Notes: a model not told the origin generated them from the sequence alone. Shown: positions 42,050 to 54,744, counted from the stretch's first letter. The stretch is 64,000 nt of DNA from Blepharisma stoltei (GCA_914767885.1 CAJZBQ010000046.1:868001-932000); one strand, 5' to 3'. A program made the numbers and translations.

Positions 42050-43588
42050 ATGGTGGAAAAAAATTTATTTCTTAGCCCTAACTCTCAAAAAAATCACCGC
42101 ATAATTGATCATCATCGAAATAATTCCGAAAAAGATCTCAGTAAACAATTCAAGAACTATTTATCTCCTGTAAAAGGAGATTTAAGCATGATAAACTTCA
42201 ACGACACCCAAGATGGCATTGACCCTCCTCCTAACGAAAATCCCAGAATAAATCTAAATCACTTTAAAAAACCAGTCAAGAGAAAAATCAAAAAACTTGA
42301 GCTTAAAAATAAAAAAAGTCCTGTAAAATATTTGGTGCCGGCTCTTGGAGATTTTAATTCAATTAATGATGATGTTGCTGAAGTTGAATTTGGAATTCTT
42401 TGTATTAATTGCCAAGAAATGATTCCTGAAAGCTTTATTGAAAGGCACTCATTTCTTTGTACAAAACTGTCAGTTTCAATTTTAAAAAGTGACGGTCTGA
42501 GTGATCTTGAGAACTTGCATATAAAAACTCAAAAAATGGAAAATTTTTTAGAAAATAAAGAAAAAGAAATATTATATAGATCTTCTGAAAGGAATATAAT
42601 AGTCGTTCTGAAGCGGCTATGTAGAAGGCTAATGGATTCTAATAAGAGCCAGAACGGGATTGCAACCTTACTTTCCCTAAGATTAATTGAAATAAACAAA
42701 TCTTATCCAATTTAAAAAAAAATGAAAGAAATTTTCCATAATCGCTTTTATAATCGTATTCTTTACAATATATAGGCTGATTTTCAATATTGGCATTAAA
42801 TTGGGTATATAAGCTATTTCCACAGAATCTGTTATTTTTACCGATCAAAAAATCACTCAAAAATGTAAATTTGCCACAATTTTACTCCAATTTAAATAGA
42901 GCAGTTAGAAGTCATAAAATCAATTAAATCAATGCTAGAAAATTTCAAAGGCTCATTATCATTAAGAATCTACAGTGAGCGGCTCCTCACAATCTCCCAA
43001 GAGCAGTCTCAGGCCATCCAAGTTATTGAGCAAAATGAAATAGAAAGCAAAATAAAAGAAGTCACCGAGCTCAAAAAGCAAGTAAAAATTTTCAAAGAAA
43101 GGGCTGAAAGCTTACAAAAATCAATTTTTAAAAATAAACACCCAGAATTAAGGCTGAATTTAGAATTATTAGAAACCATCAACAGTGAATTTAGCAGCAC
43201 TGAATCATTAAATTCAGCTAGTTCATTTCGATCAACATTTTGTGATGAAAAACAAGGAGAGCTCGATACAGTAGAAACTGAAAATAACGGACCTTCAATT
43301 GGAGACTCAAAAGATTCCCTACAAAAATATTTTTATTCTCAATGCTTAGCACTTAAAATAAAAAATAATTCAAAAGAATTAGTAAAGCTCGTCCCAGCTT
43401 CAAAATTGTATGAAAAAGCGATTCAGGAAAATATCCCTGTTGATGAGTGGGTTGATTTTATTGAGGAAGAGCTGAAGTATCCAGAAAGATGGGTTAGAGC
43501 ACAGTCAAGGCGATCAAGAAGGTCGCAGCCTTTGAATGGAAATAAAAAATCATTTACATTCGAAAGCATAATAGAGGAAGAGGTATAA
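42050..43588 (+). CDS. C2HC-type zinc-finger / coiled-coil protein
   Basis: Starts MVEKNLFLSPNSQKNH. A C-x2-C...H-x3-C motif (LCINCQEMIPESFIERHSFLC) near residue 125 is a C2HC finger. A coiled coil (KIKEVTELKKQVKIFKERAE) and a basic tail (RWVRAQSRRSRRSQ) follow. Removing the 204-bp IES (42693-42896) joins LRLIEI to EQLEVIKSIKSM. Such fingers with coiled coils occur in ciliary and centrosomal proteins, but no specific orthologue is claimed. Confidence 0.78.
42693..42896. other. IES, 204 bp
   Basis: TA-bounded. It carries ATCCAATTTAAA near the left end and its relative CTCCAATTTAAA near the right. Removal fuses two open frames into one gene. Confidence 0.83.
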
Positions 43589-43958
43589 ACTTGGGGAATA
43601 GCTCAAATGGTAATTCTAATCAATTGGTAGGCATATAGCATTTTCAACAAAATTTCTCATTTAATTGTTTAGGAATAATAAAAAATGGTTTATTTAAAAT
43701 TGGCATTATTGAGTTAAAGATTTGCCTTTATTATAAGCAAAAACATATATTAAAATTATAAAAATTAATAAAAATTCTATAATAAAGTAATTTGCATATA
43801 TAAAAACCAAGTCAAAAAATACAAAAATAGGCCTCACTAATCTTGTTCTTGAGTCTTAAATAACTTAATTTTATATCAATTTCCAGACTTATCTTTTAAA
43901 TTTTATAAATCTTTTCCTGTTTTTTCATAATTTTAAAACCTGCTGATATATAAAATAA
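43589..43958. other. Intergenic, upstream of Rab2
   Basis: AT-rich. A TAGCTCAAATGGTAAT stretch at about 43600 resembles a tRNA A box, but no tRNA folds from it. Confidence 0.45.
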
Positions 43959-44582
<624 letters not shown>

Positions 44583-44595
44583 TCTTTTAATATGG

Positions 44596-46456
44596 TTAAG
44601 AATTATTTTGTTGCTGATATAATTTATAAGCGTTATTCAAAGCTCCAAAAACTCTATCAGCGATGTATTTTATATGAGGAGGATCTTGCTGATGCTTGTC
44701 TGGGTGGACTATCATAATTGCTTTCATATAGGCGATTTTTACTTGTTTGGAGGTTAGAAGATCGCCTGGGCCTATAGGTTTTCATTCTGCGCCTGGCCAT
44801 AAAATTCCTTGCATTGGGGAAGAAATAATGGTGATGCTGGAGAATTGGGATCTGAATCGCGCCCTATGGAGCAGGTCGGGCCTTCCTGATGAAGCTGAAA
44901 GTAGGCTTTGCCTCTCATATAGTCTGCTATAAGGGCATCCTACAGAAGGTTACTTAACCCAGGGCGCTAATCGCTAGGTTCGGTTAGTCTCGCCAGAAAA
45001 TTCTTTAGTGCGGAATTTGGATTGGGTCTTATACCATTTTCACTCTAATGTATATGCATCCGGTGTAGGGACCTTTCTTGGAGCCAAAGTAGCCCAACTA
45101 GTGGGTTCCCGCTTCTGACCGTGAAATCTTTCTCATATATTAATCTTGCATTGTGGAAATTAGTGTAATTATGTTGTTTTTCTGCAAGTTTCTGCTTTCC
45201 CATCTATTAATGCTCTCCCCAAACTCTTTTTCAGCGTTCATTCTATGATTTTTCCCCTCTTCTTCAGCAGCCCATGATTTTTTGGCTGATTCTGCCTTAA
45301 TTTTCATTTGTTCTTGTATGAACTTTTCTTTTCTGTCTATCAATTCCTGAGTACTCATCCCATTTGTAGGGTCATTTAAAGCGCTCATAAAATGACTTTT
45401 TGATAATTGATAATTAAAATATGGCGTCTTCGTTTAGGTATGGCCTCACGGCCATACATCCTCGACACATATTTTAATTATATCCGGGAAGGTTTTTTCT
45501 AGCCTTGAAAAGGACAGTAATGCCCATGGTAATCAATTCTGCAGGAGGCAGAGCCTGGCCCAAGTCCAACTTCGAGACTGGTTTTTAGCTCGAAGGAAAG
45601 GAGGGTTCAGATTTGGAAAGGGCAAGCCCAGTAAGGTCTACAGGTAATACCTAGACCAGTCGGGCAACTGCCTAGCATGAAACTGGGCGTTACGTCCCAG
45701 GATCTGAACTTTTCCTTTTTGCCGATAGGCTACCAGAAATCCCATTTTTTGGAATTTCGGAATGCCAACTTCGTACTACCTCAGCCTCAGGAGGCCGCAT
45801 AAACCCGTAACCTGCCCACTCAACACTGGAGCTTTTTACAAGAAGCAAGGAGGAGACGGACGGAAGGAAGGTCGCAAAGCGGGTGAATCCCCCAGGGGAT
45901 CCTCGGTGACTGCGTTAAAATTAAGGGCACGAGCCCGTCTGTCTAATAAGATAAGACTTTTTGATAATTCATGAGGAGGTCTTGGAGGTTCTTGGGAATG
46001 CGATCTCACATCGACTGGTTTTTGCTTTGGAGAAGGCTCTTGTGGAAAATCAATAAAATCACTGAGTTTTCGCTGAAATTGTGGAGGATCTGGCTCTCTG
46101 CTGTGATGATTTCTTGATGAAGAATTAGAAGAAGCTGCTTTATAGACCTTTCGGACTGGCTTTAAGAGACTTTTATTTTCAAATGGAGGAAGTTGCAAAG
46201 CCTTGACATAAATATAGCCTTTATATGTAGGGATTGGAGAATCGTCTTCTGGGAGATCAAGTCAAACGGTTGCTGGAGGATTTTCTTCTTGAATTATGGT
46301 GCGGAAGCGGAAAAAGAAGCGACCTGGAACTGGGAAAGATTTTCTTACGTCTTTGACTGTCACTTCATTTCCTTGAGAAATTTGAGTAGAATAGAGGTAA
46401 AGCTCTTTTTTCCCTTCGTCTTGAAGTGTGTAATGGATCATGGAGACCTTTGACAT
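44596..46456 (-). CDS. DIX-domain / auxilin-type J-domain fusion protein
   Basis: Start MSKVSMIHYTLQDEG at 46456. The N-terminal ~90 residues match a DIX domain (EVTVKDVRKSF...GRFFFRFRT...WLDLPEDDSPIPTYKGYIYVK, Trp by TGA). A proline/serine linker and short coiled coil follow. The C-terminus is an auxilin J domain: GILWPGAEWKPIGPGDLLTS, VKIAYMKAIMIVHPDKHQQ with the HPD motif, and ADRVFGALNNAYKLYQQ. Auxilin/GAK J domains recruit Hsc70 to uncoat clathrin; DIX domains polymerise head-to-tail. Two SINE-like insertions split it. Removal at their TSDs gives HELSKSHFMSAL and LISTMQGILWPG. Confidence 0.87.
44817..45144 (-). mobile_element. SINE-like insertion at the start of the J domain
   Basis: 9-bp TSD CTTGCATTG at 44808-44816 and 45145-45153, with no TA. 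It contains the GAAAATTC...GGAATTT hairpin core shared with other copies (near 44995). Excision at the TSD restores the auxilin LISTMQGILWPG join exactly. Confidence 0.85.
45409..45954 (-). mobile_element. SINE-like element, family B, inverted, 15-bp TSD
   Basis: Perfect TSD GACTTTTTGATAATT at 45394-45408 and 45955-45969, containing TA. Read on the minus strand it ends with GGATATAATTAAAATATG, a hairpin GTATGGCCGTGAGGCCATAC and GCCATATTTTAATT. The best preserved family B tail in the window. Confidence 0.92.
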
Positions 46457-46809
46457 CTTCTTTATAATTTTTAGGGATTTATAATTTAGTATATTACAGT
46501 AATAAAAGGGATACAAAAAATATGAAGTTTTCTGATAGTAAAATGTGAGTTATTTTTAATATAATGATTTAAGGATATTTATAAATGAAAATTATTAAGA
46601 ATTTATACTGAAAATTAGTTTATAATACTATTTTTATATCACTTCAATCTTATTATTTTATTTTTTTGTAAGTAATAATCTTTCAGCTAACCTTATAAAA
46701 ATGGTGCATGTTAAGTAATTTGCATAACCTTGCTCTTTTCTCCTTGTAAAAATTTGAAATATTTAAATATTATAATAAATATAAATACCTAAGAAAAAAG
46801 CTGAACTAG
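46457..46809. other. Divergent promoter region, DIX-J and CCT genes
   Basis: AT-rich, about 350 bases, between two divergent start codons. No motif recognised. Confidence 0.5.
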
Positions 46810-47376
46810 ATGGAACGTACAGATAATGAAAGTTTCGATGAGCTCGATATGGACACTGATGGGAGATTTTGCGATTCCCCAATGGGATCTCCTTCGTTTA
46901 TAGATGTGCTATATGAAACAGATCCGCTATTTGTTTTAGTTCCTTCAGATACTTTGAAATTGGACATAGAAGATTTGCCTATTATTGAGCCAGATTCAGT
47001 GCAAAGCGATAAAGCAAGCACTGCTGTATCAGAAGGAACTTCTGAAGGCTACGATAAGCAGCCTACTAAATCATTAAGCCAAGAAAATTTATCCCAATAC
47101 AAAGAAATACCAGATTTTACGATAAAAAGAATTGGGAGTCTAACTCTCGAAGAACGACATCTAAAAGTCCAAAAGTACTTGGACAAGCGCCAAAAGAGGA
47201 CTTGGAATAAAAGAATAAATTATGACTGTAGAAAAAGAGTTGCTGATAAAAGAATAAGAGTTAAAGGACGGTTTGTTACTAAAGAGCAAGCTTGTTTACT
47301 GTTGGAAGAGCAAAAGCAAATGAATGCTCAAATGGAAATTGAAAATAATTCGCCTAGTCAGGTGTCACCTAATTAA
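46810..47376 (+). CDS. CCT-motif protein 1
   Basis: Acidic N-terminal half (DELDMDTDGRFCDSP). The C-terminus is a CCT motif: EERHLKVQKYLDKRQKRTW, RINYDCRKRVADKRIRVKGR, FVTKEQA. CCT (CONSTANS, CO-like, TOC1) motifs are basic DNA- or NF-Y-interacting domains in transcriptional regulators, best known from plants. An acidic activation-like region plus CCT fits a transcription regulator. 188 residues, uninterrupted. A paralogue lies at 54745. Confidence 0.85.
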   Translation: MERTDNESFDELDMDTDGRFCDSPMGSPSFIDVLYETDPLFVLVPSDTLKLDIEDLPIIEPDSVQSDKASTAVSEGTSEGYDKQPTKSLSQENLSQYKEIPDFTIKRIGSLTLEERHLKVQKYLDKRQKRTWNKRINYDCRKRVADKRIRVKGRFVTKEQACLLLEEQKQMNAQMEIENNSPSQVSPN

Positions 47377-47940
47377 ATTTATTTTTTAATAAATTAAGCT
47401 GTGCTAAGTATCAGATATATATAATTACTTAAATATATCCTGGTTAAGTTTTGCTGCTATTTTTTCAGATATAAATGATTTAATATGCATCTTTCTATAT
47501 AATATTCATAATTGATCTTATAAATCAACAATTATGTGTGGTTAAATAAATTATAAATATGAAATAGTTTAGTTCTAAGCAATAATTTTAATTAATATAA
47601 AAAATAGAATGGTTTAAATCATTAGATAGATTCAATTTATTAAGAAGAGTGCTTTCACAATATATATATCGCATATTTGATAATTTCATAGTAATAATCT
47701 TTGTATATAATTGTATTTTAATCACGAAATTTTTTTCTTAAAATACTAATTGAGAGATCATTATAACAAAAATGATACTTCGAGTTTAAGGAAAAGAAGC
47801 ACACTATCCCATATATTTTTAACTGTATATATAATAAATTAGACTATTAAAATCAATGAAAAAATATTATAAGCTCTTTGTATAAGCTGTTTTACTATAC
47901 TTTTTATCATTCCCATATAAAAGTTATTATAAATCCAAAG
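47377..47940. other. Intergenic AT-rich stretch
   Basis: Nothing recognised over about 560 bases. Confidence 0.5.
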
Positions 47941-50845
47941 ATGGGTTCTGAAAAAATCATTGAACTGAATTATATGTTAATGCTAAACGCCTTCATCCAT
48001 GGCAGGGCTGGGAGTTCGTGCCCGTATATATTCTGCGCACTCAGTAAGGCCCTCCTAGCCGCAGGCAAGGGATTCGCACGTACTGATTTGACTTCCATGA
48101 CTCCTGGAGTCTTTGTGCCTATCACTGGGTTAAAAATCCCAGTTTCTCGTTAGGCAGATGTCACCTTAGAGCCTCCTTGTTGAGGTATTTTATCACACCC
48201 CTCGGCTTTTGCTGCTCCCTGCCCTTTCCAATAATGGTCTTTGAGGCAAACCCTAAGTCCCATAATTCAGCTTCCTGGGCTAAAGAAAAGCCTAACAGGA
48301 TTACAGACTTCTCTTTGCTCCCTTCACACTGGGCGGTTCCCTGCTGGTGTTGAATAAAAAGGGTCAGAATGTCGGGTGGTCTGTTATCACCATTTTTATG
48401 TATATCAACTGAATTTTATAAGAAATGAAAATCATGAAAAAGCTGTGATTGCATTCCCAAACACTTGAAATGAGCTATTATTAGAGATTATTAATGCATT
48501 CAGCATAGATCCGACTTATATTTGAATCATTTGGAATAAAATCCCAATCAAGCCAAAATCATTTACGATGATGAAGGATTCAGGAGTTTCTAGATTTATC
48601 TTACTATTACAATTGAAAGGTGAGAGGTCTTATTTTCAGTTTATTCTTAAGAATTATAAACAATTTCACTCAGAAATGAATAGAAAAGTTTTAGAACTTT
48701 ACAAAACTGTTTTAATTGAAGGGTCAAGTCTGATTAAAAGTTTATATATTGATGATGATATGTTGATCCCCAATTTTAATTATTTTCTGCTTTTATTACC
48801 CTTTTTGGATAATTTAGAGTATTTAGCACTTGGATCAAGAAAAAGCAAAATTATGAGGATTTCAATGTTTTCAGTGCCAAGTTTTCTTGGAGAAAGGTCA
48901 TTTACCTTAGAAAATCGCTTACCAGTGATAGACTCATTTTCGAACTTTGATCAAATTGGTTTTTTGAACACATTTGGACAAATATTAGCTACCCTTCCAA
49001 AACTAGAATACTTGGATTTTTCTTATTGTTTTTATAATGAATATGGATTTTATTTATTTTTTTGATGAAAATTAAATTTTAAGAAAAATAGATTATGCCT
49101 TTACCGATCTCAGTAGATTAGGACCACTTTAAAACTTTAGCCTTAACCTTAGTTAAATTATCGAGAAGATCCCTGTGATAAATCAAATGAGTATTTATCT
49201 CCACGCTGCTTCGTTCAGCCGCATGCCGCCGCCACACCAGACGATTAACTCCTCTCCACCTGAAGCTCGCATCTAGCCGAGAGTAAATTGGGATGGGTCA
49301 CTGCCGTACGCCAGATGAGAGTTGCCTGCTCGGAAAAAAAATTTCTAGCCTACTCTCGGCAAAAAGGAAAAACTTATAGCGCAGGGCGTAATCCTAATTT
49401 CACGGCAGAGAGTTTATCCGATAGGCCTAGAAAGGTTTCAGAGCTTCCCTTTTAAAATCCAAGCTCTCTTTCTCCTCGAGGCAAAATCCAGTTCCTGAAA
49501 GCGGATTAAGGCTAGGCCCTAAAGGTATTAGGATTAGTTACCTAGCATACTGTCCGACAGACCTTGCCGTATAATTAAAATACGTGCTCGAAGCTCCATG
49601 GTCAGGCGACCCACATTTTAATTATGACCACTTTGCAGCCACTTTTCATCAATAAAAACGCTTAAAGCACTAGATTTGTCAGGAATTGCATTTAACAGAG
49701 ACGATACCGAAGTACTTCTAGGCTATTTATTACCATTAGAAAATCTAAAATCAATTGAACTTGATAACTGCCTGATAAGCAATGCCATTATGGACCGTTT
49801 AATTGGTGTTTTTGGCCGTGAATCTCTATTAGAAAGGCTTAAGTTCCTATCTTTAAGAAATAATCAATATCTAGAAGCCAATAATTTCACTTTAAGCCGA
49901 GCTATAGAAACCTGCAGAACCCTTGAAGTCCTTGATCTTTCCTCATCAAGTTTATATCAAAAAGGAATGTGGAGTATCCATTATGCACTCATGACACAAA
50001 TAAAATTAAAAAAGTTATATCTTGCCAATAATTATTTGCAAAATTCTGGGGATTTAATTGTTGAGTGCTTGCCAAGTTTTAAGCAGCTGACACATCTAGA
50101 TATTTCGAATAATTATATAGGTACAGTATGGATTAGAAAAATTGTGGAATTATTGCCAAATTCTATGGAACTTATAGATATTGGCTACAATAACTGCAAT
50201 TTAGACATTTTTATTACACTTAATGAAAAAATCCCATTCTGAAGCAATCTAAGTACTTTAAATATTGCTGGGATCATAGAAGGCTGCTCTATAGTGGGAA
50301 ACGAAAATTATAGTAATTTCTTGCCAGCTGCCTCTCTAAAAGAATTCGAAATTTCTTTTGAAAATATTCATATCCCATTTTCTATCTACCAGCAGCTGTC
50401 AAAATGTCCTAAACTCCGCATCCTATCATTTAGAAATATTGGAATCACTGAGCAAGCTTTTCCACTATTTAAAGCCATGATAGAATCTTTGGAAAATCTT
50501 GAAGTAGTTTACCTTAAAGACTGCAAATGCGAAAAAAATATTTTGGAAAAATTATTTATAATTATAAGAAATCACCCTAAAATTTCGGTTGTGGGCTTTG
50601 AGGAAAACACAATGGCTGGAGATGCAAGATGGATGCTTTATCGGTATAATTTACTTAATAGAGATTTTCAGCTACACCCAAACTTTGCTGTAGTTAGAAA
50701 TAATATTGATATTCCGGGCGCTAAGGATATTGAGAAATGTAAGCTTTGCAATTCAAACTGTGGGTATCCTGAGTTGTGCCAGTGGGCAAGACGAAGGGCG
50801 ATACTAATATCAAGAAAATTTAGTCAAAACTATAAACTTGTTTAA
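47941..50845 (+). CDS. Leucine-rich-repeat protein with three interruptions
   Basis: Starts MGSEKIIELN (possible myristoylation). It is broken by a family A element (47972-48416), a 25-bp TA-bounded segment (49055-49079) and a family B element (49131-49620). Removal gives continuous LRRs of the RNI/CC type (LEYLDFSYCFYNEYGFYL, LKALDLSGIAFN, LKSIELDNCLISNAIM, LEVLDLSSSSLYQKG, LKKLYLANNYLQNSG, LTHLDISNNYIG). The C-terminal cysteine cluster is KCKLCNSNCGYPELC. About 620 residues. LRRs bind proteins; partner unknown. Confidence 0.83.
47972..48416 (+). mobile_element. SINE-like element, family A tail
   Basis: Flanked by AACTGAATT (47963-47971 and 48417-48425). Ends CCATTTTTATGTATATC, the family A 3' terminus. 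GC-rich body. Removal joins SEKIIELN to FIRNENHEKA. Confidence 0.82.
49055..49079. other. Possible mini-IES, 25 bp, in LRR gene
   Basis: TA-bounded. Removal corrects a +1 frame shift and gives EYGFYLRKIDYAFTDLSRL. No GT/AG ends. Confidence 0.5.
49131..49620 (+). mobile_element. SINE-like element, family B
   Basis: Flanked by ATTAGGACCACTTT (49117-49130) and ATTATGACCACTTT (49621-49634), a 14-bp TSD with one mismatch. It has the family B tail (CCGTATAATTAAAATACGTG ... CCCACATTTTAAT) and the shared GAAAGCGGATTAAGGCTAGG. Removal (504 bp) restores LSRLGPLCSHFSSIKT. Confidence 0.88.
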
Positions 50846-51011
50846 ATTAATTTTTATCAGATTTCTAATATACTCTGTAATTTTGAATTAAAAAATAATA
50901 AAGTGAATATTGATTATCAAAGGAAGGATTAAGCATTAGCCTCGATTTAGGACAATTTTCCTTATTAGAATAAATTCGCAATGAATATCTGATAAAAACT
51001 ATAAAGATAAA

Positions 51012-51689
51012 TTAAGGGTTGTTCATTTTTTCAATTCTTTCTTTAAGCGCTTCAATTTTACTAGGCCCTTCATCTAATTTTTGCTGCAGGCCAGCAATCT
51101 CTTGGTTTTTTTCATTAATTTCTGCTCTGATTTGTCCAATAGGTCTAAACTGACTCAGAAGCTGGCAAAACTTATAAACTCCAGCAACCCACATATACAG
51201 CCCATAGGTAGCCTTCGAAACTTTACGAATCTCTACTTCATGTCCTTCGTACTCATCAATAAATGGCTTTAAATGATCAATTCTTTGTTTCGGTACATTA
51301 TGAATATCAAAAGTTACTAAAGTCTCTAAAAATTGGTTTCCTGAAAGTTTTCTGAAGGCATCCCATGATATATTACTGCTCCCGAGAAGAATTAAAATCC
51401 CTTCTGCAACCTTTTCAACTGTTTTTGGTGGCTTTGCAAAAGAACGGATTTCGTTAATGTCGTTTTTGGATAATACTGATAATTCTCTTTGAGCTGTACT
51501 TAAAGCTGCTTGGAAATTTGGTAAATAGGTGTTATATGAATTTTCTTCTTCACGTAAGCTGGCTAATTCTGCAGTTAAAACTTCGAGTTTTTGAGGAATT
51601 TCGCTAATTTCTTGTTCAATTTCGGTAAGAGCTGAGGCAGGATCTCCACTTCTTTCGATAGCTTCTAATATTCTTGAATAAGGCTCCAT
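51012..51689 (-). CDS. Stand-alone dynein-stalk / microtubule-binding-domain-like protein
   Basis: A complete 225-codon frame. A coiled coil (IEQEISEIPQKLEVLTAELA...) leads to a segment typical of the axonemal dynein heavy-chain stalk head: LSKNDINEIRSFAKPPKTVE, VAEGILILLGSSN.SWDAFRKLSG, FLETLVTFDIHNVP, IDHLKPFID, VSKATYGLYMWVAGVYKF. A returning coiled coil (EINEKNQEIAGLQQKLDEG) ends it. In dyneins this unit sits between AAA4 and AAA5 of a >4000-residue protein. Here there is nothing else, and the protein begins with Met and ends with a proper stop. It may bind microtubules without motor activity. Confidence 0.83.
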   Translation of the reverse strand: MEPYSRILEAIERSGDPASALTEIEQEISEIPQKLEVLTAELASLREEENSYNTYLPNFQAALSTAQRELSVLSKNDINEIRSFAKPPKTVEKVAEGILILLGSSNISWDAFRKLSGNQFLETLVTFDIHNVPKQRIDHLKPFIDEYEGHEVEIRKVSKATYGLYMWVAGVYKFCQLLSQFRPIGQIRAEINEKNQEIAGLQQKLDEGPSKIEALKERIEKMNNP

Positions 51690-51727
51690 TTCTGATTATT
51701 GCTTATGAATTTTTTTAAAATTTTATA

Positions 51728-52286
51728 GTGATTAGATTATGGGCGTTTAGAGTCCCCGCTTCTCATTGGCGGCATTCTTTGAGACGCTGATCGCCTGGGT
51801 GGCTAACTCAAGCCCTAGCCGAAACCCTTGAATTCTCAGTAGTTGTATTGCCCTATTGGTTAAAAACCTTCGCCGGGCACCACCATTTCCAATTGGTATC
51901 TTTGACTACCTAGTCTCTCCACCCTGCCTAATCACGCTTGTCCGGTATCGTCCTCTTAGGAGCCCTTGAGCCAAAGAGAATACCTTGCTGTCTAACCTGC
52001 CTTCCTTTTTCTCAGGCATCCTTGAAGAAACACTCAACCGTTATAGCAGCTTGAGCAGGTAATCACCCTGCTCAATTTTGGGAAACCTATCGGCTTGGGT
52101 GCTGATGGCAAAAAGAAGTCGTGAGTAACACCCATTCGTTCAGACTACAAGCCAGCGGATTGCTACTTAAGTCCTATGATGAAAGGCACCAGATATTGCT
52201 CCTGACTCCAAAATCATGCCGACATGCATGGGTAACCGTCACATGAGAGGACGGGTAGGATGTTTTCACCACCATTTTATTTATAT
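51728..52286 (+). mobile_element. SINE-like element, family A
   Basis: Flanked by AATTTTATA (51719-51727 and 52287-52295). Starts GTGATTAGATTAT, ends CCATTTTATTTATAT. It shares GCTTGAGCAGGTAATCACC and TGATGGCAAAAAGAAGTCG with 5400-5993. It lies in the 5' flank of the dynein-stalk-like gene. Confidence 0.88.
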
Positions 52287-52429
52287 AATTTTATAATGAA
52301 ATTCTGAGAGATACTATCAAAATTTTAGTATATTATTCGAATGATTAGTAAAATTGCAAAATATTATTGATGGCTCATATTTTCTATATCTTATTAATTC
52401 AATTTATTGCATCCTGCAAGTAATTTTAA

Positions 52430-52830
52430 TAAATTCTTTGAATCATTAAGAATTTCAAAATTTTCTAAACCCTCTAAAAATGCTCTCTTGAGAAGAACCT
52501 TAAAGCACTCCATAATAAATTATTGTGTCTATAAAGAGCCAACTCCCCTCCTAACTCTTTCAATTTGCTCTTCTGGAAATTGACATAAATTGAGTTTATT
52601 AATGCCAGCCTGGTTTATACCTAATAAATAGCTTTTTACTGTATTGTAGAGCTGATAATTTGTACCAAATAAAGCTGCTAATCTATATTAGCAGCTCCTA
52701 TTATCTGCAAATTCTATTGTGTTGCTGCTCTATTTCTGCAAGATCTGAGGCATAATCTCTGCTGTTTTCAGCAGCTTCAAATATCTTACACAAGGCTCTT
52801 ACTGATTACTACTTAATTTCATGAAAAAAA
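52430..52830 (-). pseudogene. Protein-like fragments without a clean gene structure
   Basis: The minus strand reads KIFEAAENSRDYASDLAEIE, then ALFGTNYQLYNTVKSYLLG...FPEEQIERVRRGVGSL, then MECFKVLLKRAFLEGLENFE, separated by stops. Composition is protein-like, and an inverted GCTGCTAAT/ATTAGCAGC lies at a break. Possibly a gene with unresolved IESs, or a decayed gene. Confidence 0.35.
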
Positions 52831-52911
52831 TTAAAATCTATAAAAAAATCCAAATATTTTTATCACAATTTAGAAATGAAAATGATTAAAAGCCAAGCTT
52901 TTATTCAATAA

Positions 52912-54147
<1,236 letters not shown>

Positions 54148-54155
54148 TTTTTACC

Positions 54156-54544
54156 TAACTCCCCCCCCCCTCCGTGAGCGAACACAAACCATTAGAAAAA
54201 TCGCCATTTTTTGACCAAAAACCCACCCTCCGTGAGTGAACAAAAATTTTTTTAATAGAAAAAATTTTAATGGAAAAAAATTTTGATATATAAGTGATAA
54301 TTAGTATAATGAAATCTAGAGCTAATTCTGTTTAATTTTAAACAAATTGCGTTTTAAAAACATAAATTTTGCAAATTAAATTAATATTTGCTTCCCAATT
54401 TTTGCAAATTAGGATTTTTTTAAATTTCGAAAAAAAAATATTTTTTATAAAATTTATATATAATTTTTTTTTAAAAAAAAAAATTAACCCCCCTCCGTGA
54501 GCGAACAAAATTTTTTTGTTCGCTCACGGAGGGGGGGGGGGGAG
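54156..54544. mobile_element. MITE, C/G-run family, 389 bp (copy 2)
   Basis: TA-bounded, nearly identical to copy 1 at 769-1164. It lies just upstream of the kinase start codon, between genes. Confidence 0.93.
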
Positions 54545-54744
54545 TAAAGTCCTCTAGTTTTAATAGTCTTGATATTTATATAGAGACTCTGATAGAAATT
54601 TTTTAATTATATTATTTTTGGATTTTAATGGGAATTTTTGATAGATTTTTAATAGAATAGGTAATTGACCTTATTTTAGTAAAATATGGTAGAAATCTTA
54701 TATGGATTTTAAATAGAAAATGCCAGTTAATTACTGATTATCGC

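Noticed and set aside
43595-43670. Possible tRNA (TAGCTCAAATGGTA)
   Set aside because: No acceptor stem, anticodon arm or B box in the right place.
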